From NCBI RefSeq assembly GCF_017815135.1, contig NZ_JAGJCF010000022.1, positions 1 through 64,000 of the forward strand: a DNA stretch of 64,000 bases, given 5' to 3'. A model generated the notes under the pieces. That model was not told where the DNA came from, did not search any database, and was given only the letters and a program-made list of their open reading frames with translations. The number at the start of each line of letters is the position of its first letter. Within the stretch, counting starts at the first letter, position 1. The translations under genes and the position numbers were made by a program. This document shows, one piece after another, positions 9,325 through 18,192 of the stretch. This DNA comes from Jiella mangrovi. GTDB lineage: Bacteria; Pseudomonadota; Alphaproteobacteria; Rhizobiales; Rhizobiaceae.

Positions 9325-10698
9325 TCAGCTTGCCGTGTGGCGCTCGACGAGGGAGGCGGTTCGAACGACGCTGGCCTCGTCGAACGCGGCGCCGGCGATC
9401 TGAAAGCCGATCGGGAGGCCTCCGTCATCGAAGCCGCAGGGGACCGTGATGGCGGGCAGACCCAGAAGGTTCCAGGGATAGGTGAAGCGCCAGGAGGTTT
9501 CGAGCACGGCCTCGGTCTTGCCGCCGAGAACGACTTCCTTCTGTCCGATCCGCCAAGCGGTGATCGGCATGGTCGGGCCCACGACGACATCGACATTTGC
9601 AAAGACTTCCCGGAACCTGCGGCCCAGCAGCGTCCGGTAGCGTTCGGCTTGCAGATAGTCCGAACCGGTCACCAGCCGGCCCATCTCGACCAGCAGCCGG
9701 ACGTCCGGCGCATAGGCATCGACGCGGCCGGCGGAAAGATGCGGCAGATGGTAGGCGGTCGAAGAGGAGAGCTCGATCGCGAAGATCGCGCCGAGGCCAT
9801 ATTGGAGTTCGCGAACCTCAAATTCCACGACGGTGGCGCCGAGCCGGCCGAGCAGTGCGATGGTGTTTTCCACGGCGCGTTCGACCTGTGGATCGAGCGC
9901 CTCGAAGAAGTGGTTGCGGCACACACCGACGCGAAGGCCTTTGGCATCCTGCGTCAGAGCTGCGGAAAGATCGGTCGGGCCGGCTTCGGCAGAGCCGGCG
10001 TCCTTCGGATCGTGACCGGACATGATGTCGACGAGGAGGGCTGCGTCGGCGACGTTCCGGGCGAGAGGGCCTGCGTGATCCAGCGACCAGGAATGCGGCA
10101 CGATGCCGGATCGCCCGATCCGCCCGAAGGTCGGTTTGAAGCCGACATTGCCGCAAAGGCTCGCCGGGATGCGGATCGAGCCGCCGGTGTCGGAGCCGGT
10201 GGCGGCGAGACAGAAGCCGGCGGTGACCGCCGCTCCCGAGCCGCCGCTCGACCCGCCGGGGACGCGTGTCTCGTCATAGGGATTGGTTGTCGGCGGTGTC
10301 TCCATGCCCCAGGCGAATTCGTGCATCCGCGTCTTGCCGATGAGGATCGCGCCGGCCGCCCGCAGCCTGGCAACCGCCGCCCCGTCCTCCAGCGGAAAGG
10401 CGATCTGCGCCGCTGTGCCGGCGGTCGTCGGCATGTCGGCTGTCAGGTAGTTGTCCTTGATGGCGATGGGGATGCCGTGCAGTGGACCGGTCGAAGCGCC
10501 GGAACGGGCGGCGTCGTCGCAGCGGCGTGCCTGATCGAGCGCATCGCCGGCGATGTGAACGAAGGCCTTGAGCGCTCCGTCGCGGGCTTCGATGTTTTCG
10601 ATGCAGCGCGCGACGAGATCGGCCGACGACAGACGGCCGGCGCGAATGGCGGCGGCGACTTCGGTGATCGGAGCTTTCAGGGCGTCATCCGGCGTCAT
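9325..10698 (-). CDS. Amidase signature family hydrolase (AtzE/GatA-like)
   Basis: A 457-residue amidase. The Ser-cisSer-Lys triad is visible: K81 in PIAIKDNY, S150 in GGSSGGSGAAV and S174 in DTGGSIR, with the 24-residue serine spacing of GatA. It hydrolyses a C-N amide bond in the cytoplasm. The closest described relatives that travel with a small partner are AtzE (1-carboxybiuret amidohydrolase) enzymes. No cyanuric acid hydrolase or allophanate hydrolase gene is present, so the substrate remains open. It is the last gene of the nine-gene minus-strand block and overlaps the small gene upstream by 14 bp, which suggests co-translation of a two-subunit enzyme. Confidence 0.88.
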   Translation of the reverse strand: MTPDDALKAPITEVAAAIRAGRLSSADLVARCIENIEARDGALKAFVHIAGDALDQARRCDDAARSGASTGPLHGIPIAIKDNYLTADMPTTAGTAAQIAFPLEDGAAVARLRAAGAILIGKTRMHEFAWGMETPPTTNPYDETRVPGGSSGGSGAAVTAGFCLAATGSDTGGSIRIPASLCGNVGFKPTFGRIGRSGIVPHSWSLDHAGPLARNVADAALLVDIMSGHDPKDAGSAEAGPTDLSAALTQDAKGLRVGVCRNHFFEALDPQVERAVENTIALLGRLGATVVEFEVRELQYGLGAIFAIELSSSTAYHLPHLSAGRVDAYAPDVRLLVEMGRLVTGSDYLQAERYRTLLGRRFREVFANVDVVVGPTMPITAWRIGQKEVVLGGKTEAVLETSWRFTYPWNLLGLPAITVPCGFDDGGLPIGFQIAGAAFDEASVVRTASLVERHTAS

Positions 10699-10915
10699 CG
10701 GTTAATTCCCTTCGAAGGACGGGCCGGAAGATGACCGACGGGTGCGTGTCCTCAAGGTCGAGCGTCCGCAGAAGGGCGATCTGTCGGCCGATGACCTCAT
10801 AGGCCTGCCGCACCTCGCGCAGCCGGTCCGCGCGGATCAGGGTTTCGGGATCGCGGCCTGTCTGGTCGTCGCTCATCACGTCGTTTGCGTGGGTCGTGCC
10901 GGTCGGATCACTCAT
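10685..10915 (-). CDS. Small GatC/AtzG-like companion of the amidase
   Basis: A 76-residue protein between the DUF1028 gene (ATGA overlap) and the amidase gene (14-bp overlap). The C-terminal half has the pattern RQIALLRTLDLEDTHPSVIF, which recalls the short C-terminal segments by which GatC and AtzG wrap around their amidase subunits. An internal ATG at 10876 could be an alternative start. Assignment rests on position, size and this weak resemblance. Confidence 0.6.
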   Translation of the reverse strand: MSDPTGTTHANDVMSDDQTGRDPETLIRADRLREVRQAYEVIGRQIALLRTLDLEDTHPSVIFRPVLRRELTDDAG

Positions 10916-11658
10916 GGACGATCGCTCCCGCCGCCGCCCGGCCGCTCGGGCGGCGATTTCAAAAGCAGCTCCATGACGCTCGAAGGAAAGGCGCTGGGCG
11001 ACGTTCGCTTCGGCATTCCCTCGACGAAAGGCATCAGCTGCGAGCGGGCGACCTCAAAGACCTTGCGCAGGCGCGCGACCGGATCGGGATCCTCGTCGAC
11101 CCGGAGATCGACGGTCGCATAGACCTCTTCGCCGAAGACGATCAGGCCGGCTGCCTGCTTGCCGCGCTTGTCGCCGCCGACGGCCTGCGCCGCCTCGAGA
11201 CATGTCATCAGCCGCTCGGCGAGACTGTCGGCGGGGTGCGCCTCGAAGGTCTTCGCGAGGGCGTCGATCACCTGCGGACCCGTCAGCATGTTGCCCTGGG
11301 CGCTGAAGTTCGTCCCGTTCCGCGAACCATGCCACGCGGTGCAACTCGCGCCGGTCCACACGGCCGATCGACCATTCGCGTCGACGACGCCGACCTGGCG
11401 CAGGTCGGCCTCCGGATCGCTCTCCAACGCGCCTGCCAGCGCCGCTTCTGCAGACGAACCGGCAGCAAGGGCGTCGAGGATCGTCGTCGCCAGATAGGGA
11501 TTGACCCAGGACTGGGTGGTGACCGCGCCGATGCCCGGCCGGACATAGGGGCAGATCGCCCCGACGGCGGGAACAGCCGATGCCACCGCGACGCCGAGTT
11601 CTCCCGTGCGATCACATCGCGCGACGATCGAGAAGGTGTTGGCTTGGATGCCTGTCAT
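10912..11658 (-). CDS. DUF1028 family putative amidohydrolase
   Basis: A 248-residue protein of the DUF1028 family. The N-terminus NTFSIVARCDRTGELGVAVA, the VTTQSWVNPY segment, and NFSAQGNMLTG in the middle are typical of the family. DUF1028 proteins are thought to adopt an Ntn-hydrolase-like fold and often sit beside amidase and transporter genes, but no reaction is established to my knowledge. It is encoded between livF (24 bp) and the small amidase partner (overlap), so it probably takes part in breaking down the transported compound. Confidence 0.85.
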   Translation of the reverse strand: MTGIQANTFSIVARCDRTGELGVAVASAVPAVGAICPYVRPGIGAVTTQSWVNPYLATTILDALAAGSSAEAALAGALESDPEADLRQVGVVDANGRSAVWTGASCTAWHGSRNGTNFSAQGNMLTGPQVIDALAKTFEAHPADSLAERLMTCLEAAQAVGGDKRGKQAAGLIVFGEEVYATVDLRVDEDPDPVARLRKVFEVARSQLMPFVEGMPKRTSPSAFPSSVMELLLKSPPERPGGGGSDRP

Positions 11659-11682
11659 GCCGCGTCTCCCGGTGCAAAAAAT

Positions 11683-12411
11683 CTAGATCCGCAGGTGCTC
11701 TTCGAGGGTTGCGGCCGTATCGGCATGGGCCGCATCCCCGCGCGCGACGATCTCGCCGATCTTGAGGATGGCATAGCGATCGGCGACGGACAGCGCGAAG
11801 GGCAGGTTCTGCTCGACGAGAAGCACGGCGACACCGTTCTTTTGCTTGGTGGCCTTCAGGACCTCCGCCATCTTGGCCACCATGGTCGGCTGCAGGCCCT
11901 CTGAAATCTCGTCGATCAGCATGATCTTCGGCCGGGCGATCAGCCCGCGCGACAGGAGCAGCATCTTCTGCTCGCCGCCCGACAGCGTGCCGGCGCGCTG
12001 ACGCAGGCGCTCCACGATCCGCGGGAAGGCGGCTTCGACGTCTCCCATCCGGTCCTCAAGCAGATCGTCGCTCTCGACGCCGAGCCGCAGATTTTCGGCG
12101 ACGGTGAGGTCCTGGAAGATCGCGTATTCCTGTGGCGTATAGGCGACGGCTCGCCGGGCGATCAGATGCGGCGGACCGTTGGTGATGTCCGCCCCGTCGA
12201 GCGCCACCGTTCCGCTGGAAGCGCGCACGAAGCCCATGATGGTCTTCAAAAGCGTCGATTTGCCCATGCCATTCTTGCCGAGGATGACCAGGATCTCGCC
12301 GGGGTCGATCGAAAAGGACACGTCCCTGACGACGGGCGCGGCGTCGTAGCCGCTGGTGAGGCCAGCGACTTCGAGGACGCTGTGGGAGGAACCGTTCAGT
12401 AAAGCGCTCAT
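11683..12411 (-). CDS. Liv-type ABC transporter ATP-binding protein (LivF)
   Basis: A 242-residue ABC ATPase of the branched-chain amino acid/amide/urea group. Walker A is GKNGMGKST, the signature is LSGGEQ, and Walker B is PKIMLIDEIS. The ATG at 12411 overlaps the stop codon of the upstream permease-ATPase gene (ATGA), and the length matches LivF and UrtE. It pairs with the ATPase half of the upstream fusion to energise import of an amide-like solute. Confidence 0.92.
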   Translation of the reverse strand: MSALLNGSSHSVLEVAGLTSGYDAAPVVRDVSFSIDPGEILVILGKNGMGKSTLLKTIMGFVRASSGTVALDGADITNGPPHLIARRAVAYTPQEYAIFQDLTVAENLRLGVESDDLLEDRMGDVEAAFPRIVERLRQRAGTLSGGEQKMLLLSRGLIARPKIMLIDEISEGLQPTMVAKMAEVLKATKQKNGVAVLLVEQNLPFALSVADRYAILKIGEIVARGDAAHADTAATLEEHLRI

Positions 12412-14231
12412 GCCGGCGCCTCCGTCTCCTGGCCCGAATAGACCGCCTTGACGAGATCGGAGGAGACGACCTCCTCGACGCTGCCGTCGAGCAGCATCTT
12501 GCCCTGATGAAGGACGACGATCCGGCTGGAGATCTCGCGAACGAAATCGAGATCGTGCTCGATCAGGAAGACGCAAAGCCCGTAATCCTCGACGAGCCGG
12601 GTCAAGACGCTGCCGATCGCGGTGCGCTCGGCCTTGGTCAGGCCCGCCGTCGGCTCGTCGAGCAGAAGGACGCGCGGTTCGGTGGCGAGCACCATGGCCA
12701 GCTCAAGGCCTCGCTTCATGCCATGGGAAAGGTAGCGGGTCTCGAGGCCGAGCTGCCGGTCGAGCCCGGTCGCCTTGAGGATGTCGAGGGCAGGCTCGGG
12801 CAGGGCGACCTTGTCGCTGCGCTCGAAATAGCGGGCGCCGTCGATGCGGTAGCGGGCCAGGCGCAGGCAGTCGCCGACAGTCAGGCTGTCGAACAGGCTG
12901 GTGTTCTGGAAGCTGCGGCCGACGCCGAGCGCAACGATCTTCTGCGGCGATTTCCGCCCGATGGTCTCGCCGCCGATCGTGACCTCGCCGCCGCTGCGCT
13001 CGCTGCCATTGCTGATGCAGCGCATCAGCGTGGTCTTGCCGGCGCCGTTCGGCCCGACGATCGACAAAAGCTCGCCCCTCCTGCCCTCGACCTCGATCCC
13101 GTCGAGAACCGTGAGGCTGCCATAGCGGCAGGTCAGCGCCTCGATCCTGATCGGGGACGTGTCGGCCGCAAGGTTTTCTTCCAGCCCGCGTCCCTTGGCC
13201 GGGACGAGGGTGACGGTTTCCCGGTGCATGTGCGCCGCGGCGCCGTCCTTGCCGTGTCGCTTGTAGCGGCGCCAGGCACCGGTGACGAGCGAGGCGATGC
13301 CGTTTGGCAGGAGGATGATCACCACGACGAATGCGACGCCGACGATGAATTTCCACAGGAAGGGAAGGCTGCCCGACAGATAGGAGGAGGTGACGTCGAT
13401 GCCGATGGCGCCGAGGATCGGCCCGATCAGCGTCGCCCGGCCGCCGAGCGCGACCCAGATCAGCGATTCCGTTCCGAGCAGAAAGCCGGCAAGTTCCGGC
13501 GCGACGACGTCCGTGAAGGCCGCGTAGCCGAAGCCGGCGACCGCTCCGATCGCTCCGCAGACGACGAAAAGCCCCGTCTTGATGCGCGAGACGGGGATGC
13601 CGAGATAGGCGCAGCGGTCCTCGTTCTCGCGGATCGCGATGAGAATGCGGCCGAAGTCGCCGCGCACGAAGAGCCAGGCGAATGCGGCGACGACGACGAG
13701 AAGCGCGCCGGCAATGACGAACCATGTGGCGAGCGACCAGTAATAGGTCGGAAAGCCCGAAAGCCCGCTGCTCGATCCGGTGAAGGTGCCGCCGGCAAAG
13801 ATGATCTGGACGAGGACGATCGGCAGCGCCAGGGTCATGATCGAGGAGTAGAGCGGTGAGGCGCCGTGATAGAAGGACAGAAGTCCCACCAGCCACGCCA
13901 CCAGCGCCGCCGAAACGATCGCGATGACGAGCGCTGCGGCGAACCATCCCGGGCCGAAGCCCCAATGGGTGAACACCAGTGCGCAGGCATAGGCGCCGAT
14001 GCCGTAAAAGGCGGACTGGCCGAACGTCAGGATCCCGGTGTAGCCCCAGACGAGATCGACCGTCAGTGCGAGCACGCCCAGAAAAAGGGCGCGGATCATG
14101 ACGTTGGTCAGGTAGATGCCGAGGAAGTGCGGTGCCGCCACGACGACGGCTAGTGCGAGCGCGGCCACGATCGCCGTCGCCCAATAGGACGAAAGCGAGC
14201 GCCCTGCGCGTTCGGAGGCGATGTCAACCAC
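12408..14231 (-). CDS. Fused Liv-type permease (LivM) and ATPase (LivG)
   Basis: A 607-residue fusion. Residues about 1-320 are a LivM-type inner membrane permease (VWGYTGILTFGQSAFYGIGA is characteristic). Residues about 345-600 are a LivG-type ATPase with Walker A GPNGAGKTTL (K399) and LSHGMKRGLELAMVLATEP in place of the canonical LSGGQ. Such fusions occur in several alphaproteobacterial Liv systems. It overlaps the next gene by 4 bp and the upstream livH by 8 bp, so the transporter genes are co-translated. The altered signature is normal for LivG/UrtD members. Confidence 0.92.
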   Translation of the reverse strand: MVDIASERAGRSLSSYWATAIVAALALAVVVAAPHFLGIYLTNVMIRALFLGVLALTVDLVWGYTGILTFGQSAFYGIGAYACALVFTHWGFGPGWFAAALVIAIVSAALVAWLVGLLSFYHGASPLYSSIMTLALPIVLVQIIFAGGTFTGSSSGLSGFPTYYWSLATWFVIAGALLVVVAAFAWLFVRGDFGRILIAIRENEDRCAYLGIPVSRIKTGLFVVCGAIGAVAGFGYAAFTDVVAPELAGFLLGTESLIWVALGGRATLIGPILGAIGIDVTSSYLSGSLPFLWKFIVGVAFVVVIILLPNGIASLVTGAWRRYKRHGKDGAAAHMHRETVTLVPAKGRGLEENLAADTSPIRIEALTCRYGSLTVLDGIEVEGRRGELLSIVGPNGAGKTTLMRCISNGSERSGGEVTIGGETIGRKSPQKIVALGVGRSFQNTSLFDSLTVGDCLRLARYRIDGARYFERSDKVALPEPALDILKATGLDRQLGLETRYLSHGMKRGLELAMVLATEPRVLLLDEPTAGLTKAERTAIGSVLTRLVEDYGLCVFLIEHDLDFVREISSRIVVLHQGKMLLDGSVEEVVSSDLVKAVYSGQETEAPA

Positions 14232-15060
14232 GCGACAGACCTCCTGGCCTGATCCGCAAAATCACCGCCGCGAGGACGACGATCGTGATTCCGCCGATGA
14301 TCGGGCTGACGAAGGTCGATACCAGAACCTGCGCGCCTCCAAGCAGAAGGGAGGCGAGTGCGAGACCCGGGATGGCGACGCCGGAGACGAGCACCAGCAT
14401 GAAGGAGTTCACCAGCCAGGGAAGGCCCATGTTCGGATCGATGGAAAGAAGCGGGGTGATCAGCGCGCCTGCGGCGCAGGCGAGCGCGGCGCCGAGGCCG
14501 AAGGTGACGGCACGCACCCTGACGCTGTCGATGCCAAGGCCGCGCGCAAGGTTCTCATTCATGATCACAGCGCGGGCGTTCAGTCCGAAACGGGTATAGT
14601 AGAGAAGCGCGGTGAGGGCGGCTCCGAGCGCCAGCGCGACGACGACGAGGACGAGACGCCAGGACGAATAACCGACGGAGAGAAGATCGGTGGTCCCCGA
14701 GATCGGGCTTTCGGCGAACTGCACGCCGCGCCCGAAGATGAAAGTTATGATCTGTGCGATAACGATGCCGAGCCCCCAGGTGGCGAGGATCGCGTCGAGC
14801 GGCCGGTCGTAGAGCGGGCGCAGGATGACGCGTTCGACGACGATGCCGAGGAGGAAGCCGACGACGGCTGCCGCCGGGATCGTCAGCCAGGCGTTGAAGC
14901 CGGCATTCGTGACGACGTGGGCGGAGTAGCCGCCGACCGTCAGAAAGGCGCCGTGGGCGAAATTGATCAGCTTCATCACGCCGAGAATGATCATCAGACC
15001 GGCCGCGATGATGAAGAGCATCGACGACGTCGTGACGATGTCGAGCAGCAGGGTCGCCAT
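14224..15060 (-). CDS. Liv-type ABC transporter permease (LivH)
   Basis: A 278-residue polytopic permease of the LivH group, with about eight membrane segments. The N-terminal INFAHGAFLTVGGYSA region is the family hallmark, and GLGIDSVRVRAVTFGLGAAL matches the conserved cytoplasmic loop. It forms the membrane channel together with the fused LivM part. A strong hairpin separates it from the binding-protein gene upstream. Confidence 0.92.
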   Translation of the reverse strand: MATLLLDIVTTSSMLFIIAAGLMIILGVMKLINFAHGAFLTVGGYSAHVVTNAGFNAWLTIPAAAVVGFLLGIVVERVILRPLYDRPLDAILATWGLGIVIAQIITFIFGRGVQFAESPISGTTDLLSVGYSSWRLVLVVVALALGAALTALLYYTRFGLNARAVIMNENLARGLGIDSVRVRAVTFGLGAALACAAGALITPLLSIDPNMGLPWLVNSFMLVLVSGVAIPGLALASLLLGGAQVLVSTFVSPIIGGITIVVLAAVILRIRPGGLSRG

Positions 15061-15104
15061 GGTGGGTTCGATCCTTGCGCGAAGGGGGGCGGGCAGGTTG
15101 TCGA

Positions 15105-15134
15105 GGCGAGGCGGGAACGTTCTCCCGCCTCGCC
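15105..15134 (-). terminator. Strong hairpin after the binding-protein gene
   Basis: A perfect 12-bp stem, GGCGAGGCGGGA paired with TCCCGCCTCGCC, with a six-base loop, lies 11 bases after the stop of the binding-protein gene and before livH. There is no T-tract on the minus strand. Such structures usually protect the upstream mRNA or attenuate transcription, so that binding protein is made in excess over permease. Confidence 0.6.
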
Positions 15135-15145
15135 CTTCTTCGGCA

Positions 15146-16300
15146 TCAAAGGTTCGGGCACTGGTCGCCCGGATCGACGTCCTTGAAGGTGTTGATGACC
15201 TTCACGCTGCCATCGTCCTTGACCTGGCCGAGATACATGGTCAGCGGCGTGTGGTGCTGCTTGTCCATCTTGATGACGCCGCGCGGCCCCTTGAAGGAGA
15301 CTTCGGGCAGCGCGTCGACGACGGCCTGTGGATCGGTGGAGCCGGCCTTCTCGACCGCCGCCTTGTAGAGATAGATCGCCTCGTATTGCGGCACCGAGAG
15401 GTCGTTCGGCGTCTTCAGGCCGGAGCCGAACTTCTTTTCCATCGCGGCGAGGAACTTCTTGTTCTCCTTGCTGGAGATGCCTGTCAGGTAGGACTGCGAG
15501 ATGAAGATGCCGGAGGCATCCGAGCCCATGCTCTTCGCGGTGCCCTCGTCGACGGCGAGGTTGCCGTAGGGAATGGTGACGCCGGCATTGCGCAGCTGCT
15601 TGGTCAGCGTGACGTTCGGGGCGCCGCCGGCCGTCGAGGTGATCAGCGCGTCAGGGTTCTTCGACTTCAGATCGGAGATGATCGCGGTCCAGTCCGAGCC
15701 GTCCATGGGCAGATATTCTTCGCCGAGGACCTTGCCGCCGCTTTTCTCGATGTACTGACGGGTGAACTCCAGCATGCCGCGGCCGAAGGCGTAATCGGAG
15801 CCGATGAGGTAGAAGCTCTTGGCGCCTTCCTCCTTCATGAAGTGATCGACGATCGGGGTGACCTGCTGCTCGGGGACCCAGGCATCGACATACATCCACG
15901 GGCTGCAGGAATGACCCTCGTAGAACGAGGTGTAGATGTAAGGCTTGCCGGCGCGGTTGACGATCGGCAGGCCGGCATTGCGGGCGGCGCTCGTCTCCAT
16001 CGAGATCAGCACGTCGACGTCGTCCTGGAACACCAGCGAGTTGAAGGCGCTCTGGGCGCCTTGCGCGCCGCTGCCGTCGTCGGCGACGACGAGTTTGACC
16101 TTGCGGCCGAGAATGCCGCCATTGGCATTGATCTCTTCGGCCGCCAGTTCGCTCGACTGGACGACGGAGGGCGCGACGACGCTGTTTGCGCCGCTGAGGC
16201 CGACCGGGATGCCGATCTTGATCGGATCTTCCTGCGCCGCAGCGCCGGAGGTCATCGCTGCGAGCAGCAAAACGCTGCCTGCCAGATGGGTGAGTTTCAT
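15146..16300 (-). CDS. ABC transporter substrate-binding protein, AmiC/UrtA-like
   Basis: A 384-residue periplasmic binding protein. Residues 1-22 form a signal peptide (KLTHLAGSVLLLAAMTSGAA, cleaved before QEDPI). The mature protein begins KIGIPVGLSG and continues with SELAAEEINANGGILGRKVK, as in the type I receptor family that binds amides, urea or branched-chain amino acids. An AGGGAACG ribosome binding site supports the start. Its neighbours are amidohydrolases, which favours an amide or carbamoyl ligand over an amino acid. The ligand itself cannot be read from the sequence. Confidence 0.9.
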   Translation of the reverse strand: MKLTHLAGSVLLLAAMTSGAAAQEDPIKIGIPVGLSGANSVVAPSVVQSSELAAEEINANGGILGRKVKLVVADDGSGAQGAQSAFNSLVFQDDVDVLISMETSAARNAGLPIVNRAGKPYIYTSFYEGHSCSPWMYVDAWVPEQQVTPIVDHFMKEEGAKSFYLIGSDYAFGRGMLEFTRQYIEKSGGKVLGEEYLPMDGSDWTAIISDLKSKNPDALITSTAGGAPNVTLTKQLRNAGVTIPYGNLAVDEGTAKSMGSDASGIFISQSYLTGISSKENKKFLAAMEKKFGSGLKTPNDLSVPQYEAIYLYKAAVEKAGSTDPQAVVDALPEVSFKGPRGVIKMDKQHHTPLTMYLGQVKDDGSVKVINTFKDVDPGDQCPNL

Positions 16301-16332
16301 GACGTCGTTCCCTGTTTGCGAACCGCTCGTTG

Positions 16333-17202
16333 TCAGTGCCAGTCGGGGCGAGCCTCGGTTCCCAACATTTCCCCGTAAAGATCCGTCCGGCGATCGCGGA
16401 CGACCTGGTTGAAGGCGTTCCAGTTGCGCTGCCGGCGCGCCTGCGAAAGGTCGATCCGGGCCGTGATCTCTTCCGGCTCGTCCTTGCTGGCTGGACCCGC
16501 GACGGGCCAGCCATTGTGATCGACGATCAGGCTCTGGCCGATGAAGGGCTGGCCGCGCTCGGTGCCGACGCGGTCGCAGGCGGCGACGACCATCGAGTTG
16601 GAATGCGCCGCGCCCATGCAAAGGATGTTGGCCATAGCCGGAAGATGGCCCGGCTGCTTTTCCATGGGCACCCAGTTGGTCGGGACGCAGACGATGTCGG
16701 CGCCCTGCATGGCGAGGAGGCGCCAGGCTTCGGGAAACCAGCCATCGTAGCAGATCAGCACGCCGAGCCGGCCAAAGCGCGTGTGGAAGACAGGAAAGCC
16801 GAGATCGCCGCGTTCGAAGAAGAGGGCCTCGGCATTCCACAAATGGGTCTTGCGATAGGTGCCGATGATGCCGTCCGGCCCGATGACAACGGCGCTGTTG
16901 TAGAGCTTCACGCCCTCACGTTCGAGAAAGCCGGCGACGAGGGTGACGTTGGTTTCGGCGGCAAGTTTCGTCCAGGCGGCGATGGTCTCGCCCGTCGCGA
17001 CTTCCTCGGAAAGTTCGTAGGCCTCAGCCCGGCTTTCCAGGACGTAGCCGGAATTGCAGAGCTCCGGCAGGACGATCAGTTGCGAGCCTTTCGCGGCGAG
17101 CGTTTCGACGAGCGCGATGCTCGCCGCGAGGTTCCGCTTCTTTTCGCCGATGCGCGGCTCGAACTGCGCGCATGAAATCTGGATCTGCGCTTCCTGCACC
17201 AT
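16333..17202 (-). CDS. Nitrilase-superfamily carbon-nitrogen hydrolase
   Basis: A 289-residue cytoplasmic amidohydrolase. The Glu-Lys-Cys triad is visible as E47 in VLPELCNSGY, K118 in GTYRKTHLW and C151 in GVLICYDGWFPEAWR. Members split amides, N-carbamoyl compounds or nitriles; the sequence resembles the N-carbamoylputrescine amidase/beta-ureidopropionase group. The ATG at 17202 is chosen because it begins the conserved domain; upstream GTG codons at 17208 and 17214 are possible alternatives. It lies directly before the binding-protein gene and downstream of the palindromic operator, so it is the first gene of the transporter operon. Confidence 0.88.
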   Translation of the reverse strand: MVQEAQIQISCAQFEPRIGEKKRNLAASIALVETLAAKGSQLIVLPELCNSGYVLESRAEAYELSEEVATGETIAAWTKLAAETNVTLVAGFLEREGVKLYNSAVVIGPDGIIGTYRKTHLWNAEALFFERGDLGFPVFHTRFGRLGVLICYDGWFPEAWRLLAMQGADIVCVPTNWVPMEKQPGHLPAMANILCMGAAHSNSMVVAACDRVGTERGQPFIGQSLIVDHNGWPVAGPASKDEPEEITARIDLSQARRQRNWNAFNQVVRDRRTDLYGEMLGTEARPDWH

Positions 17203-17306
17203 GGACACCCGCACTCCCGATGTCTGCGCCACGGGGGTCGTCGCAAGCCGCTCCGGCTGCTCTGCGCGACGGCGCTCACATCCGGAACCTACCCGATCTT
17301 TCCCGC

Positions 17307-17325
17307 CATTCAAGTGACTTGAATG
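17307..17325. promoter_or_regulatory. Perfect 19-bp palindromic operator upstream of the amide operon
   Basis: CATTCAAGTGACTTGAATG has two perfect 9-bp arms around a central G. It lies 104 bp upstream of the nitrilase start codon and 133 bp beyond the end of the XRE/cupin regulator gene. A second palindrome, TTTTGCGCAAAA, is at 17357-17368. The surrounding 60 bp are AT-rich compared with the flanking genes, as expected for a promoter. The XRE/cupin protein is the obvious candidate binder. Confidence 0.65.
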
Positions 17326-17458
17326 AATTTGTGAAAAGAATCTGAGCGAGCCTAATTTTTGCGCAAAATGGCCGCCATGTGCTCATCAAAAGGTGGATGG
17401 CCCGGATTGCGGGCAACCGTCGCTCTGGCCGACCATACTCGATGGCCATTTGGGGAGG

Positions 17459-18040
17459 TCAAAAGGTCGGGGGCGTGTTGACCCACAGTATCCGCGCCAC
17501 CTGATCGCCATCGTTGCGATACTCGTGGGCTTTCTCGGAGCGGAAGGCGAAAGAATCGCCGGCAGAAAGCTCGTAGGCCGTCCCTTCGACGGTGAGAACC
17601 ACCTGTCCTTCAAGAACGAAACCCATTTCCTCGCCGACATGGCTGAAGGCGCCATCGGTCGATCCACCGGGATTGACGATGTGGATGTTCGCCTCGAGGA
17701 GGTTCTGGCGCGACGAGGGCGGGAGGCGCTCGAGCATGATGCCGGCCCCGAAGCGCGACTGGCCGATGCCGATCAACGGACGCTCGCCGGCACGATGGAC
17801 GACGGTCTCGCGGTCGTCCTCCTCGCTGAACAGGAAGGTGATGTTGATCCCGAGCGTGTCGACGAGCTTGCGCAGCATCGTCATGGTCGGGTTGACCTTG
17901 CCGGTCTCGATCTTCGACAGCATGCTTTCCGAGCAGCCGACGGTCTGGGCGAGCTGCTTGAGGGAAAGACTGTGGAGTGTCCGCATATGGCGGAGCTTCA
18001 TTCCGAGATCGGCCGGTAAGGTGCCGCTGCTTTCATTCAT
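17459..18040 (-). CDS. XRE-family regulator with C-terminal cupin domain
   Basis: A 193-residue regulator. Residues about 12-70 form an XRE helix-turn-helix (LKQLAQTVGCSESMLSKIET), and residues about 110-190 form a cupin sensor domain (HVGEEMGFVLEGQVVLTVEG). This is the PuuR/SutR-type architecture, in which the cupin domain senses a small metabolite. It is encoded upstream of, and in the same direction as, the nitrilase-transporter-amidase block, separated by 256 bp containing a perfect palindrome. It is therefore the likely regulator of that block. Confidence 0.88.
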   Translation of the reverse strand: MNESSGTLPADLGMKLRHMRTLHSLSLKQLAQTVGCSESMLSKIETGKVNPTMTMLRKLVDTLGINITFLFSEEDDRETVVHRAGERPLIGIGQSRFGAGIMLERLPPSSRQNLLEANIHIVNPGGSTDGAFSHVGEEMGFVLEGQVVLTVEGTAYELSAGDSFAFRSEKAHEYRNDGDQVARILWVNTPPTF

Positions 18041-18192
18041 TCGATCGTAAGCCCTGGTCGGTGCCGGCTAGATGGCTGCGGCGCCTCATCCCACGCCGCC
18101 ACATGGACGAGGCCCCGAAACGCACCGAGGTCGTCCGGAGAGCCTGTCGAGCATATCTCAGCTTGCATAGAGGAGAAACAACCCCGTCGGGA

